A stretch of 64,000 nucleotides of DNA from Streptomyces sp. NBC_00162 (GCF_024611995.1 NZ_CP102509.1:496001-560000); one strand, 5' to 3'. Counted from the stretch's first letter, positions 8,495 through 16,722 are shown. The notes: generated by a model not told the origin, from the sequence alone. A program made the numbers and translations.

Positions 8495-8815
8495 CTAGCG
8501 GCCCTCCTGCCTGCGGACTTGCCGCCGTAGCAGGCTGTTGAGGTGGTCGAATACGCCTTCTTTTTGCCAGCGGGCGAAGTAGGCGTAGACGGTGCTCCAG
8601 TGCGGGTAGTCGTGCGGGAGGTAGCGCCAGGGGATCCCGATCCGGTTCACGTAGAGGACCGCGTCCAGCAGACCGCGCAGATCGCAGTCCGGTGGACGGC
8701 CGACGTCCAGGCCGCGGCCGCGGCGTTCGGACCGCCAAGCGGTGAGGACTGGCTCGACCAGCTCCCACCGGGCATCGGACAGGTCACTGGGATTTCGGCG
8801 ACGTTCAGGCACCAT
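8495..8815 (-). pseudogene. IS5-family transposase, N-terminal fragment
   Basis: 106 residues matching the N-terminal domain of IS5-type transposases: DLSDARWELVEPVL, then DLRGLLDAVLYVNRIGIPWRYLP.DYPHWSTVYAYF.RW. The DDE catalytic part is absent; the frame ends at 8495, and the next intact gene begins at 8382. Not active. Confidence 0.85.
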
Positions 8816-9353
8816 TCTGGGCTACCCGGCCAGGCCCTGGCGGGCCTGGGCTCAGACACCGGCGCCCGAAGCGCACGGCGCACAAACCTGGCGTCTTGGG
8901 ATGAAACAGGAGCAGCCAGGGGAGCCTGCGAGCAGCACAGAGCGGACCGCGAGCATCGGCCGCGGGACGCTGCGGTGCGGGTCGCGGATCTCGGGCTCCT
9001 CCTCCGTGCCGGTGGTCTCCGGGCCCGTCCGCCGGGTCGGCATCGGTGCGCCGCGGGCCGCGGGCCGGGAACACCCGTACCGCCGCCCGCAGTACGGCTC
9101 CCCCGGTGTCCGCGGGCACCAGCACGAACAGCGGGATCAGGCAGGCGGCGCCCCCTCCGCGGCGCGCTCGACGACCGCTTTGCCCAGGGCCGTGCCGAAC
9201 GGCGGCAAGCCCTGCCAGGGCAGCCCGCCCGCCGCGAACGTGACCTCGTCGGCGGGGATCAGCAACCGGCCGCCCGGCAGGGAGATCAGGGGCACTGACG
9301 CGTTCACGGCGACACCCCGCCGGGTGGCGTTCGCGGGTGGCGTTCACTGCGCT
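8816..9353. other. Broken minus-strand frame, no assignable gene
   Basis: On the minus strand a GTG at 9307 opens a frame reading VNASVPLISLPGGRLLIP, then DEVTFAAGGLPWQG. After a one-base shift near 9145 it continues as CLIPLFVLVPADTGGAVLRA. This looks like a decayed exported or membrane protein, but no family is recognisable. Confidence 0.3.
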
Positions 9354-9395
9354 TCCGCCAACTTGAAGTCGCAGGTCAAAGGGCTGGTGTGACCG
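9354..9395. repeat. Left copy of a 42-bp perfect inverted repeat
   Basis: These 42 bases are the exact reverse complement of 11220-11261. The pair bounds a 1.9-kb block holding one intact gene, one truncated gene and a truncated transposase. Such arms are most simply insertion-sequence ends, or two oppositely oriented remnants of one. Confidence 0.85.
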
Positions 9396-9518
9396 GCTCT
9401 CGGGACGCTCGTGCTGGTCACGGGCGACTGTCTGAGTAGTAGATCGTCCGTCAGCGCGGTCGGCGCCTGAGTCGAAAGGCAGTCGACGGGATCATCTCGT
9501 GCAGGGGATCATGCGTAG

Positions 9519-10016
9519 GTGTCGCCGATCGAAGCCGCAACCCATGACCTGCAAGACCTCGCTGTTCTCTGGAGTATCGGCGAGGCCCATGCTCACGATG
9601 TCGTCGAGGCTGCCTGCGCGGCACTCGTTGCCGGACTCGACAGCCCGGCACTGCGCATTCTGGCCGGATACACACGTGCCGAGGCGGAGTACGACGTTCC
9701 CGACCTGCTTCCCGTCGTACTCGATGAGCTGGACCTGGTGTTTTACCCGCGTGACAGCGAGGCCGGGCAGGACGCTGCCGTGCGGGCGCTCGCGCACCAG
9801 ATGCTGGCGGGCCGGCTGACGCCGCGAGAGCTTGCTCTGCGCATCCACCAGCGGTTCGGCCACCAGCTACCCCTGGCCGAGCGTCTTGCTGAGCTTGATG
9901 ACGAGTACGACATCGTCGAGTACGGGAACAGGACGTTGGCCCAGCTCGATGCCGAGGTCACGGCCGAAGCTCAGCGTCTGGCGCATGGTCGGCCCGACCA
10001 GAACCGACATTCGTAG
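9519..10016 (+). CDS. Uncharacterised helical protein
   Basis: 165 residues from a GTG at 9519. The sequence is mostly alpha-helical and acidic, with RALAHQMLAGRLTPRELALR in the middle and a charged tail. No family recognised. It lies inside the 42-bp inverted-repeat block, 97 bases before the truncated coiled-coil gene on the same strand, so it could be a passenger of the element or resident sequence caught between two copies. Confidence 0.6.
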   Translation: MSPIEAATHDLQDLAVLWSIGEAHAHDVVEAACAALVAGLDSPALRILAGYTRAEAEYDVPDLLPVVLDELDLVFYPRDSEAGQDAAVRALAHQMLAGRLTPRELALRIHQRFGHQLPLAERLAELDDEYDIVEYGNRTLAQLDAEVTAEAQRLAHGRPDQNRHS

Positions 10017-10113
10017 CGATCGAGCCCTGAACAAGCGGTCGTCAGCAGAAGCAGGTAGCTGAACTGTCCGGTTCTTGCTCGCCGTAGTCCGGCAGCCTTC
10101 TACGATCCGGTGC

Positions 10114-10525
10114 ATGCTGGATCCCGAGCTGCTGGAACGGATCACCGCGCGGCGCGCGGAACTGGACGAAATCGAAGAGCAGCTGGTCAAACAGCTGGCG
10201 GAAGTGCGGGCCGAGCGGGACGAACTCGCCGTTGCTGAACGCGTCCTTGAACGGATGACCGGGCAGCTCGCCGAGGAACGTTCCTCAGCCCGACCGATGC
10301 CGGGGCAAGTGGCCGGACGGGCGGTGATGCTGATCCCGCACCGCGAGCCGGGAGTGGAGGAGGACGCGCTGCCGTGGGACTACCAGCGCATCATCGCCGC
10401 CGTGCGGCAGGCCGCCGGACCGGTCATGGCCCGTGAGGTCGGCGAGGTGGTGGGGGTGGACATCAGCGTGAAAGCCAAGCTGGAACCGCTACGCAGCAAG
10501 CTGGTGAGGCTCGTCGATCGCGGCT
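10114..10525 (+). pseudogene. Coiled-coil/winged-helix protein, truncated by a transposase fragment
   Basis: The first 70 residues (LLERITARRAELDEIEEQL, then RDELAVAERVLERM) form a coiled coil. The second part (DYQRIIAAV.QA, VGVDISVKAKLEPLRSKLVRLVDRGW) is a winged-helix domain. At about 10525 the frame runs into transposase sequence and the winged helix loses its last strand. Two relatives sit at 22232-22784 and 48565-48700, where the domain ends ERGWL...G.F. All three abut IS5-type transposase sequence. Function unknown. Confidence 0.7.
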
Positions 10526-11164
10526 GGCCTGGCCGACATGGCCGGCGGAAACAATGTGTCCGAGTCCACCGTCCGCCGCTGGCGCGACGAGCTGATCGGG
10601 CTGCTCGCCGCGCAGGCGCCGCGCCTGGACCGCGCCCTGAAGAAGGTCGCCAGGCAGGGTGGGGAGGTGGTCCTGATTGACGGCACCCTCATTCGCACCA
10701 GACGCCGCACTGGCAAGGCCGACCGGCGGAACTACTCCGGCAAGCACCGCAGCCATGGCCTGCACTTCCTCGCCCTGACCGACGAGAACGGGCGCCTGAT
10801 CTGGATATCCGCCGCCCGGCCCGGCCGCACCCACGACAACACCGCCGCCCGCCACGACCACATCCTGACCCACCTGCGCGCCGCCGGTCTCGGAGCGTTG
10901 GCCGACCTCGGCTTCCGCGGCCTGGACAACGACATCCTCGACCCCGTAGTCGTCACCGGCTACATCGCCACTCGTACCCACAAGCTCACTCGAGGCGAGA
11001 AGGAGGCCAACCGTGTCCTCGCCGTCGGACGGGCACCGGTTGAGCACGGCTTCGCCCACCTCAAGAACTGGCGGATCCTCACCAAGCTCCGCACCGACCC
11101 CGCCCGCGCCACCCACCTCCTGCGCGCTCTGCTCGTCCTGACGAACCTCGAAATCAACCGCTGA
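10526..11164 (+). pseudogene. DDE_Tnp_4-type (IS5 superfamily) transposase, 5'-truncated
   Basis: About 212 residues, beginning in the HTH region (NNVSESTVRRWRDELIGLLA). They continue through VVLIDGTLIRTRRR, NYSGKHRSHGLHF, ISAARPGRTHDNTAAR, ALADLGFRGLD and VEHGFAHLKNWRIL. The usual N-terminal 50-70 residues are missing because the sequence joins the preceding gene at 10525. The catalytic D...D...E positions appear present. It ends 56 bases before the right 42-bp inverted repeat. Confidence 0.8.
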
Positions 11165-11219
11165 CGGATGATCTTCTCCGTGGGCTCCCGCCCAAGACCA
11201 GCACGAGTACCCCGGGGAT

Positions 11220-11261
11220 CGGTCACACCAGCCCTTTGACCTGCGACTTCAAGTTGGCGGA
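11220..11261. repeat. Right copy of the 42-bp perfect inverted repeat
   Basis: Reverse complement of 9354-9395 over all 42 bases; sequences diverge immediately outside on both sides. It lies between the transposase remnant and the CBS-domain gene. Confidence 0.85.
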
Positions 11262-11286
11262 GGCTCACTGCGCCGGGCGGCGGACC

Positions 11287-11739
11287 TCAGGTGCGGGTGG
11301 CGGCCTTCGGGTGCCGGGATGTGTCGGGCTCTGCGGCCGAGATGGCCGCAAAGGCCGACCCCGGATCCCGTTCCACCGTGAGATCGCCCAGGGTGACGAC
11401 GCCGACGAGTTCGCCGTCCTCGGTCTCCACGGGCAGGCGCCGCAGCGCGTGCCGGCGCATGAGGTCCATGGCCTCGTCGACGCCGTCGGCGGGCCTCACG
11501 GTGACCGGTTCGGTGCTGCAGATCGCGTGCACCGTCGTGTCGGCAGGGTCACGGTTCTCGGCCATGGCGCGTATGACGAGGTCCCGGTCGGTCAGGATGC
11601 CGCGAAGCCGGCCCTCGTCGACGACCAGGACGTCCCCGATGCCGGCATCCCGCATGACCCGTGCTGCTTCCGCCAGCGACGTCAGTTTCTCGACGGTCAC
11701 CGGCTTCCCGGTCATCACCTCGTGGACTCGACGGGTCAT
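11287..11739 (-). CDS. Tandem CBS-domain protein
   Basis: 150 residues forming one CBS pair. Half one reads VHEVMTGKPVTVEKLTSLAE...GIGDVLVVDEGRLRGILTDRDL, and half two VTVRPADGVDEAMDLM...RRLPVETEDGELVGVVTLGDL. Stand-alone CBS pairs bind adenine nucleotides and sense energy or redox state. GGGAGG precedes the ATG at 11739. Upstream on the minus strand a GCTT-N15-GGGTAG element fits the SigB-type stress promoter pattern, matching the CsbD gene nearby. Confidence 0.88.
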   Translation of the reverse strand: MTRRVHEVMTGKPVTVEKLTSLAEAARVMRDAGIGDVLVVDEGRLRGILTDRDLVIRAMAENRDPADTTVHAICSTEPVTVRPADGVDEAMDLMRRHALRRLPVETEDGELVGVVTLGDLTVERDPGSAFAAISAAEPDTSRHPKAATRT

Positions 11740-11793
11740 GACACCTCCCGCGGCTGGAAGCGGTTCCTGCGGGGCGCCTACCCTCCCCGGCGA

Positions 11794-12345
11794 TCAGTAA
11801 GCGCCCTGCGCCACCCGCCGCCGGAGCCCGTCCTCAGGTGATGGGTTCCGGTGCCGGTACGGGCCGGCAAGGGGACCTGACTGAGGGTGCGGCTCGGGCC
11901 GCGGTGCCGGGCCCGGCTGGGGATCGGGCTCGGGCTCCGGCTGCGGCGGTGCCGGCACCGGGCCCGGCAACGGCCCGGGGCGGGGGCCGGGGCCCGGGGC
12001 CGGGGCCGGGGGTGGGGCCGGGGGTGGGTGTCGGGGCCGGGGGTGGGGCCGGGGCCGGGGGTGGGACCGGGGGTGGGTGTCGGGGCCGGGGGTGGGTGTC
12101 GGGCTGGGCGGTACGGGATCGTTCGGCTGAGTGCCCATGGCCGTGGCCGGGCGCAGGAGCTTGCTGGAGGGGCGGAGCCGACGGTGGATCCGGTGTCGGC
12201 TGCGGGCCAGGGGCGGGGGCGGGTGCCGGTCGCGGCGCCTGGGGGTCGCCGGGCCAGGGGTGGGTGGGAGGCGCCGGATGCGGTCCGACGGGTCCCGCCG
12301 GAAAGGATGGGTAGGCGGACCGCCCTTCTCATGCGTATGCGTCAT
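11794..12345 (-). CDS. Proline-rich, repeat-containing protein
   Basis: 183 residues from the ATG at 12345, which has GGAGG seven bases upstream. After a basic N-terminus (MTHTHEKGGPP..., RRDPSDRIRRLPP) the central third is a degenerate Pro-Gly/His-Pro-Arg repeat, then alternating Pro-Glu-Pro-Gln. It is encoded by the G-rich tandem repeat on the plus strand. No fold is predicted; it may be an extended or disordered protein. Low complexity makes annotation uncertain, but the ribosome binding site is good. Confidence 0.45.
   Translation of the reverse strand: MTHTHEKGGPPTHPFRRDPSDRIRRLPPTPGPATPRRRDRHPPPPLARSRHRIHRRLRPSSKLLRPATAMGTQPNDPVPPSPTPTPGPDTHPRSHPRPRPHPRPRHPPPAPPPAPAPGPGPRPGPLPGPVPAPPQPEPEPDPQPGPAPRPEPHPQSGPLAGPYRHRNPSPEDGLRRRVAQGAY
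11985..12116. repeat. GGGGCCGGGGGTGGG tandem tract
   Basis: About 130 bases built from imperfect units of GGGGCCGGGG and GGGGGTGGGTGTC, giving well over a dozen G4-5 runs on the plus strand. The tract can form overlapping G-quadruplexes, and it encodes the Pro/His/Arg repeat on the minus strand. Copy number is likely unstable. Confidence 0.75.
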
Positions 12346-12386
12346 GGGTTCCTCCAGGTGGTCATCAGGGACCGGCAGCGGGCCGG

Positions 12387-12518
12387 TCAGGCACGGTCGG
12401 TCCTGCCGTGGGTCGTGTCCTGGCGGACGATCACGACCGGGCAGGACGCGTGCGCGGCGCATTGCCGGCTGACCGAGCCCAACACCACCACGCGGGGCGT
12501 CCGACCACTGGTGTCCAT
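12387..12518 (-). pseudogene. Universal stress protein, C-terminal fragment
   Basis: 43 codons containing LGSVSRQCAAHASCPVVIV, the conserved nucleotide-binding end of UspA proteins (usually G-S-V-S..C...A.CPV.VV). The remaining 100 or more residues are absent. The fragment sits among stress genes (CBS, CsbD), suggesting the area once held a longer stress cluster. Confidence 0.7.
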
Positions 12519-12674
12519 GGCCTCATCCCACCTCCCCCGGCCTGCGGTCTTTCCCCTCGTCCTGTGCCCGGTCCATCGGACGGACCAGGGGTTGCGCGCC
12601 TACCCGCGACGCGGAGCAGTAGACCGGGCGGCCCGGACCGACGTCTGGAACGGCGTTCTCGATCGGAACCGAAA

Positions 12675-12698
12675 GTTTGGGACGCCGGGAACGGGTTA
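12675..12698 (+). promoter_or_regulatory. SigB-type promoter for the CsbD gene
   Basis: GTTT (12675-12678), a 14-base spacer, then GGGTTA (12693-12698), matching the actinobacterial SigB pattern GNNT-N14-16-GGGTA. It lies about 50 bases upstream of the CsbD start, a family classically under general/osmotic stress control. Confidence 0.55.
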
Positions 12699-12746
12699 GA
12701 CGCTGCCAAGGACCGATTCCGAGTTCCAAGCGATGGGAGTGACATC

Positions 12747-12920
12747 GTGTCGGGCGAAGAGAAGATGCGGGCCAAGAAGGAACAGGCGACGGGCAAGGCC
12801 AAGGAAGCCGCGGGCCGGGCCGTCGGTAACGAGCGTCTCACCGCGAAGGGGCGCACGGAGCAGGCCAAGGGCGATGCCCGCCAGGCCAAGGAAAAGATCA
12901 AGGACACCCTGGAGGACTAG
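12747..12920 (+). CDS. CsbD-family stress protein
   Basis: 57 residues of the CsbD type: highly charged, Lys/Ala/Glu-rich, with the repeating pattern KEQATGKAKEAAGRAVGN, then KGDARQAKEKIKD. CsbD proteins are induced in general stress; their mechanism is unknown. GTG start at 12747 with GGGAG upstream. A SigB-like promoter and a strong downstream hairpin make this an autonomous transcription unit. Confidence 0.9.
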   Translation: MSGEEKMRAKKEQATGKAKEAAGRAVGNERLTAKGRTEQAKGDARQAKEKIKDTLED

Positions 12921-12956
12921 CGGGAGTACATTCCAGTTTCCTCCGTGTCCCATAAG

Positions 12957-12992
12957 AAGGCCGCCTCTGGACCGGTGTCCGGAGGCGGCCTT
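12957..12992 (+). terminator. Strong hairpin terminator after CsbD
   Basis: AAGGCCGCCTC pairs perfectly with GAGGCGGCCTT across a 14-base loop, followed by a short T-run (TTT). It starts 37 bases past the CsbD stop. Confidence 0.8.
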
Positions 12993-13012
12993 TCCCCCAT
13001 GGGAGGGGTGAC

Positions 13013-13216
13013 ATGAGCAAGCGAGAGCCGAGGCGTCGACGGCCGCCCACCCCACCGTCGCAAGGAGGTCCGGACGAGGCCGTCGGGCGTCGCCTCGGAG
13101 ACACCGCCACGGGCGACGGCGGGGCAGGAGGCCACGCCGCCAAACGGCAGCAGACCGGCAAGGGACGCGAGGAACAGGTCCGCCCGCATCCGGCGCGCGC
13201 GGCCGAAGAGCGCTGA
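13013..13216 (+). CDS. Small disordered basic protein
   Basis: 67 residues rich in Arg, Pro, Gly and Gln with no predicted fold. GGAGGGG precedes the ATG at 13013, which is the main support. The opposite strand in the same interval carries the end of an amidotransferase-remnant frame, so this could be a chance frame. Confidence 0.4.
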   Translation: MSKREPRRRRPPTPPSQGGPDEAVGRRLGDTATGDGGAGGHAAKRQQTGKGREEQVRPHPARAAEER

Positions 13217-13386
13217 CTATCGGCGAACTCCCGCACCAGCACGGTACAGAACGCGTCCAGATCAGCCGGTGCGCGACTGGTGACGAGCGTCGCTGGCGCC
13301 GCGTGGCAGACCAGGACCTCCTCGTTCACCCACGTGCCGCCCGCGTTGCGGATGTAGGTCGCCAGACTCAGCCACGAGGTCAGCGT
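13216..13386 (-). pseudogene. DJ-1/PfpI-type glutamine amidotransferase, C-terminal fragment
   Basis: The frame reads GRTLTSWLSLATYIRNAGG, then TWVNEEVLVCHAAPATLVTS, then DLDAFCTVLVREFA. This is the final 50 residues of PfpI/DJ-1 class I amidotransferase-like proteins, where .G..WVDEEVVVC....LVTSR..DDL is conserved. The catalytic Cys-containing N-terminal part is gone, replaced on the same strand by a CitE-like fragment. The fused reading frame runs on without a proper stop. Confidence 0.65.
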
Positions 13387-13745
13387 CCGGCCACGAGCTC
13401 CATGTCGCGGGGGGATTCGACTTTGGGGACCACGATCAGGTCGGGCCGGGAGGTATAGGCGGTCATGGCGACGAGGTCCTTGACGCCCTCGATGGTCAGG
13501 GGGTGCTCATCCGGATGCCGAGAATGCACGGCGGGTTGGGGACGGCGAAGAATTCCTCAGCGGCGGTGCGGGCGGCCTGCTTGTTGAGCGGGGCGACGGA
13601 GTCCTCGATGTCGACGACGGCGACTGCGGCGCCGGAAGTCTGCGCGGTGGCGAAGCGCTCCGGGCTCAGGCCCGGGGTGATGATCCAGGCCCGTCCGGGC
13701 CGGCTGCAGCTCTTGATGGCCTCCGGGTAGGACTCGAGTAGCGGT
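13380..13745 (-). pseudogene. HpcH/HpaI aldolase (CitE-like) fragment, frameshifted
   Basis: Minus-strand codons read RAWIITPGLSPERF, then VAVVDIEDSVAPLNKQAAR, then FFAVPNPPCILGIRM. After a frameshift near 13510 they read PLTIEGVKDLVAMTAYTS, then PDLIVVPKVESPRDMELVAG. This is the N-terminal 120 residues of citrate-lyase-beta/HpcH-type aldolases, where DxED...K and the VPK.E metal/substrate motif are conserved. The remainder is lost at the junction with the amidotransferase fragment, and the frame meets a stop at 13380. Confidence 0.75.
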
Positions 13746-13754
13746 TGCGGTGGG

Positions 13755-14180
13755 TCATGTCAGACTGAGCTGTTCTCCGGGAGGCTGTGGCAGGAGCAGG
13801 TTCTGCAGGCGGCGGATGTTCGCGCGCCAGGGGCCGCCATCCGACTCGGCCCATAGGTCCATCAGTTCGGATGGTTCGGTCATGATGCGGTCGAGGGCCT
13901 GAAGGGCGAGATCGCGTAGGCCAGTGAGATCAGGGAGCGACTCTTCCGGCCCATAAATGGGATCGGCCGGCTCACCCCCGGGGCACTGCGCGGCGACAAG
14001 TGCGGCTGCGGCTACGGCGACCTCGGATGCGGGTGCTTCGAGGTAAGCCGCGGTGTCGATCACACGTGTGAGAGCACTGCGGACTATGCCCTCACGTTCG
14101 CCTTCAGCTACCTCATCAAGGTCACCGCCAAAGTCCGCTGCGGTGTCGTTGTCGAAGGGGCCGACGTCCCAAGTGCCCAT
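13755..14180 (-). CDS. DUF4259-family protein
   Basis: 141 residues beginning MGTWDVGPFDNDTAADF, the signature start of DUF4259, a helical family of small bacterial proteins often found in toxin-immunity neighbourhoods. AGGAG precedes the ATG by seven bases (CAGGAGAGACC before 14180). The next gene (14347) is divergent. No enzyme motif. Role unknown. Confidence 0.85.
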   Translation of the reverse strand: MGTWDVGPFDNDTAADFGGDLDEVAEGEREGIVRSALTRVIDTAAYLEAPASEVAVAAAALVAAQCPGGEPADPIYGPEESLPDLTGLRDLALQALDRIMTEPSELMDLWAESDGGPWRANIRRLQNLLLPQPPGEQLSLT

Positions 14181-14346
14181 GGTCTCTCCTGATCACGTTG
14201 TTGACCGGGGCATGATGACAGAGGCCACTGACAGAAGCGTGCAGTCCAGAGCGGGGTTTCAGCCGCATGTGAGTTGTCGAGACAGATGTCACCTGGCCCC
14301 GATTGCCGTCACCCGCGTCAGTTCGCCGGGCTGCCACCATGCTCAG

Positions 14347-14799
14347 ATGGCCCACGACATAGTGTTCTTCCCCGCCCCCGACGACGAGACCGCTGCTGCG
14401 ACGCGCCTGCGGGGACCCGGTGAGGCCTTTGAGTCAGTGGCCTGCCGCTTCATTGAGCCGGACAGTGCCATCGCCGAATGGGACATCTACTTCGAGGAGC
14501 CTTCGGCCGAGGCCCCGCCGGTTGAGCAGCTCCTTGGGTGGGCGTGGCCGGAGTGGGTCACTGCCCCCTTGAACGACGGCGTTGAGGTATTCGCTCTGCC
14601 GCAGCGGTTGACCAGGGCGCTGACCAACGCGAGCTCCGCCGAGCTGGAAGAGCTTGCAGGCCGCTGGACCACGCGGCTCCGGTCTGAGGACGGGGACGAC
14701 ATGACCGACGATGGTCTACTGGCGATCCTGCAGGGAGTCGCCCGGCTCGCGGCATATGCAGTGAACACCGGTGACGGCCTCTACAGCTGGAGCTTCTGA
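14347..14799 (+). CDS. Uncharacterised acidic protein
   Basis: 150 residues, acidic, starting MAHDIVFFPAPDDETAAAT and ending GDGLYSWSF. It reads as a single alpha/beta domain with no catalytic motif. It is divergent from the DUF4259 gene and has the size and composition of an immunity-type or housekeeping-accessory protein. No Shine-Dalgarno is obvious before the ATG at 14347. Confidence 0.65.
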   Translation: MAHDIVFFPAPDDETAAATRLRGPGEAFESVACRFIEPDSAIAEWDIYFEEPSAEAPPVEQLLGWAWPEWVTAPLNDGVEVFALPQRLTRALTNASSAELEELAGRWTTRLRSEDGDDMTDDGLLAILQGVARLAAYAVNTGDGLYSWSF

Positions 14800-14810
14800 C
14801 CACCCACCCA

Positions 14811-14984
14811 TCAGGCGATGCTGCGCTCGTCACCTGCGGTGTGACGGCGAGGATCGCTGCCGCTATCGCTTCCGGTGCGTCGCGGCGGCCGCGGGGCGAG
14901 CGGCCGCTCGGAGTCGGGCACCTCCGGCCAGGCGGACTTGGCGTGCCGCAGGACGAACAGGCGCCGGAAGGTGCCCGGAGTCAT
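14811..14984 (-). pseudogene. SixA-like phosphohistidine phosphatase, N-terminal fragment
   Basis: The ATG at 14984 overlaps the stop of the upstream gene (ATGA), a translational coupling typical of operons. The product starts RRLFVLRHAKSAWPEVPDSERPLAPR, where LRHAKSAWP is the histidine-phosphatase RH motif of SixA. After about 34 residues the frame slips; the adjacent frame continues GRRDAPEAIAAAI, then sequence ends. Truncated. Confidence 0.7.
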
Positions 14985-15763
14985 GGCGTCGCCGGGTGCT
15001 GGTGGCCGACCTCGCGTACGAGGTCCAGCCCGAGGACGCGGTCGAGAAGGGCGAACGTCTCGAACTTGGCACCGGCCGGCACGTCGGCGCGCTCCGCCAC
15101 GCCGACCAGCATGTCCAGTACAGCGGGGACACCGAGATCATCGGCGAGCGCGGCATGAGCCTGTCGCAGCACGACGGCAGGGATCGGCCTGGACGGCTCC
15201 TGCGCCCACTCGGCCACCTGCTGCCGCCAGTGCCCCAGCCTCCGCCACGCCTGGGCGAGAGCGGCGCTGGTGACCGTGACCGGCGTGCGGTAGTCGTGGC
15301 CGAGCAGCAGCATCCTCACAGCCAGCTGATCGGTCCCCTCCGGGACGCCCCCGCCCGGGGGAGCCGGGCTGACCTGGCCCACGTCGATCCAGACCCCGCC
15401 GACGGCGCCCTGCACATCGGTTCCGTACGCGAGCACGTGCACATCGGCAGCGGCGCAATGAGTCTCGGTCGGCTGGTGAACACCGACGGTGGCGGGCGGG
15501 TGGATACCGAGAGTGGCCATGGCGTGATCGAGTGCATGGGCTTGCTCTTGCGGCAGGTCCGGCGTGATGTGGACCGTGAGGGATTGCAGACCGTGCAGCT
15601 CCGCGGTGCGCGCCAGTACGTCGCCGACCAAAGGCGCGCGCAGGTGCACCGAGCCGATCCCGGTGTCGACGACCGGCAAATGGACACAGATACGCAGCAG
15701 GTGGCGGCGTGCGGAAGGAATCTCCACGAAGCGGCCGGTGCGGGTGTCGGCAATACGCAGCAT
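14981..15763 (-). CDS. Cysteinyl-tRNA-synthetase-like protein without a class I core
   Basis: 260 residues from the ATG at 15763 (an alternative GTG at 15823 would add 20). The C-terminal half, LAQAWRRLGHWRQQVAEWA, then VLRQAHAALADDLGVPAVLDML and KFETFALLDRVLGLDL, resembles the helical end of cysteinyl-tRNA synthetases. The N-terminal half keeps only a remnant of the Rossmann fold, with no HIGH or KMSKS motif. Related stand-alone proteins occur in Streptomyces, and aminoacylation is unlikely. It is translationally coupled to a broken SixA gene. Confidence 0.55.
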   Translation of the reverse strand: MLRIADTRTGRFVEIPSARRHLLRICVHLPVVDTGIGSVHLRAPLVGDVLARTAELHGLQSLTVHITPDLPQEQAHALDHAMATLGIHPPATVGVHQPTETHCAAADVHVLAYGTDVQGAVGGVWIDVGQVSPAPPGGGVPEGTDQLAVRMLLLGHDYRTPVTVTSAALAQAWRRLGHWRQQVAEWAQEPSRPIPAVVLRQAHAALADDLGVPAVLDMLVGVAERADVPAGAKFETFALLDRVLGLDLVREVGHQHPATP

Positions 15764-16217
15764 GATCCGGAGGCTAGTCGTGGAAACCTCCGGCACCGGG
15801 GAGGACCTGACCAAGACGCCCACGTTGTGGCATACCGTGCGTCGCGCGAACGCGTGGCTCCGCCGCGATCAGCGTGGACGACAAGCCCCTCTGCCAACGC
15901 GTCAGGACGGCAGAAATAGGAGCGTCCCCTGGCCGCCGCCATCCGCGTGAGCCAGGGCTCCCCAGAAGTCAGGGGTGTTGGACAAGCAGCTCTCCTGGCC
16001 AGTGCCGCCACGGCCCGTCTCCGATTCGGGCCAGGCAGCCTCTTGCCACCGCGGGCGACGACGGCCCCTGACGTCGGGCACGGAATGGTCCTTCATCGCT
16101 GGGGCGAACGATCCCGCGCTGCACCTGAGGCCACGCGGGCCGCCTGGATGCACTGGTACCCGAAACGCCCGACTCGAGGTGCTCCAGAGCACGGGGCACT
16201 ACGCACCGGCGGAGGCC
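15764..16217. other. No recognisable gene
   Basis: Several overlapping frames exist but none shows family motifs, a good start or clear codon preference. Nothing assignable. Confidence 0.4.
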
Positions 16218-16722
16218 TCAGGATCGGGCTGCCGGGTCAACGGCGCCGCCGTCCTCGGGTTCGGGTGTCGTGGCCATGAGGATCTGAGCGGCCTGCGTGA
16301 TGTTGTCGGCGCGGACGGCGCGGGCCATCGCTTCGCGGCCGGCGTCGGCAGTGGTGACCGGGCGAACCACCAGCAGGGCGAATTGGAACGTTGTGGCCGC
16401 GGGTGATAAGGACGGTGTCGTCGCCGACCGGGTCGGAGTCGAGGTGCACGACCTGGGCGTCGATGACCAGGCGGCCGGGGAGGCCGTTCCAGGCGGATGC
16501 GTCCACGCCGACCCGGGTGATGGGCCCGAGATGCTCGGTCAACGTGCTGATCAGCGCGGGCAGCTCGGTCTCGATGTCGCGCGTGCGGGGCCACCACGCG
16601 CCGTCCAGGAGCCCCTCCCGGGACCTCGTGATCTCCAGCCGCAGCAGCGCCGGTTTGATCGCCTGGTGGATCGCATCCGGCAGGAGCATTGGGAGCCTGT
16701 GAGGGGCCTCGGAGTCAGCCAT
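16218..16722 (-). pseudogene. DUF5994-family protein, frameshifted
   Basis: ATG at 16722. The first frame gives LEITRSREGLLDGAWWPRTR, then ALISTLTEHLGPITRVGVDA and DSDPVGDDTVLITRGHN. Near 16390 the frame shifts, and the homologous continuation FQFALLVVRPVTTADAGREA...QAAQILMATT is in the neighbouring frame, ending at 16218. Alignment by eye to the intact paralogue at 17015 (DGAWWPYSRDLEAELP, LLSYTVGRWDLLVIPPETEPAA) supports a single small indel. The two genes are divergent. Confidence 0.75.

Noticed and set aside
14771..15919. A 382-codon plus-strand frame
   Set aside because: It mirrors the cysteinyl-tRNA-synthetase-like gene on the other strand, has Arg/Gly-rich shadow composition and no motifs.
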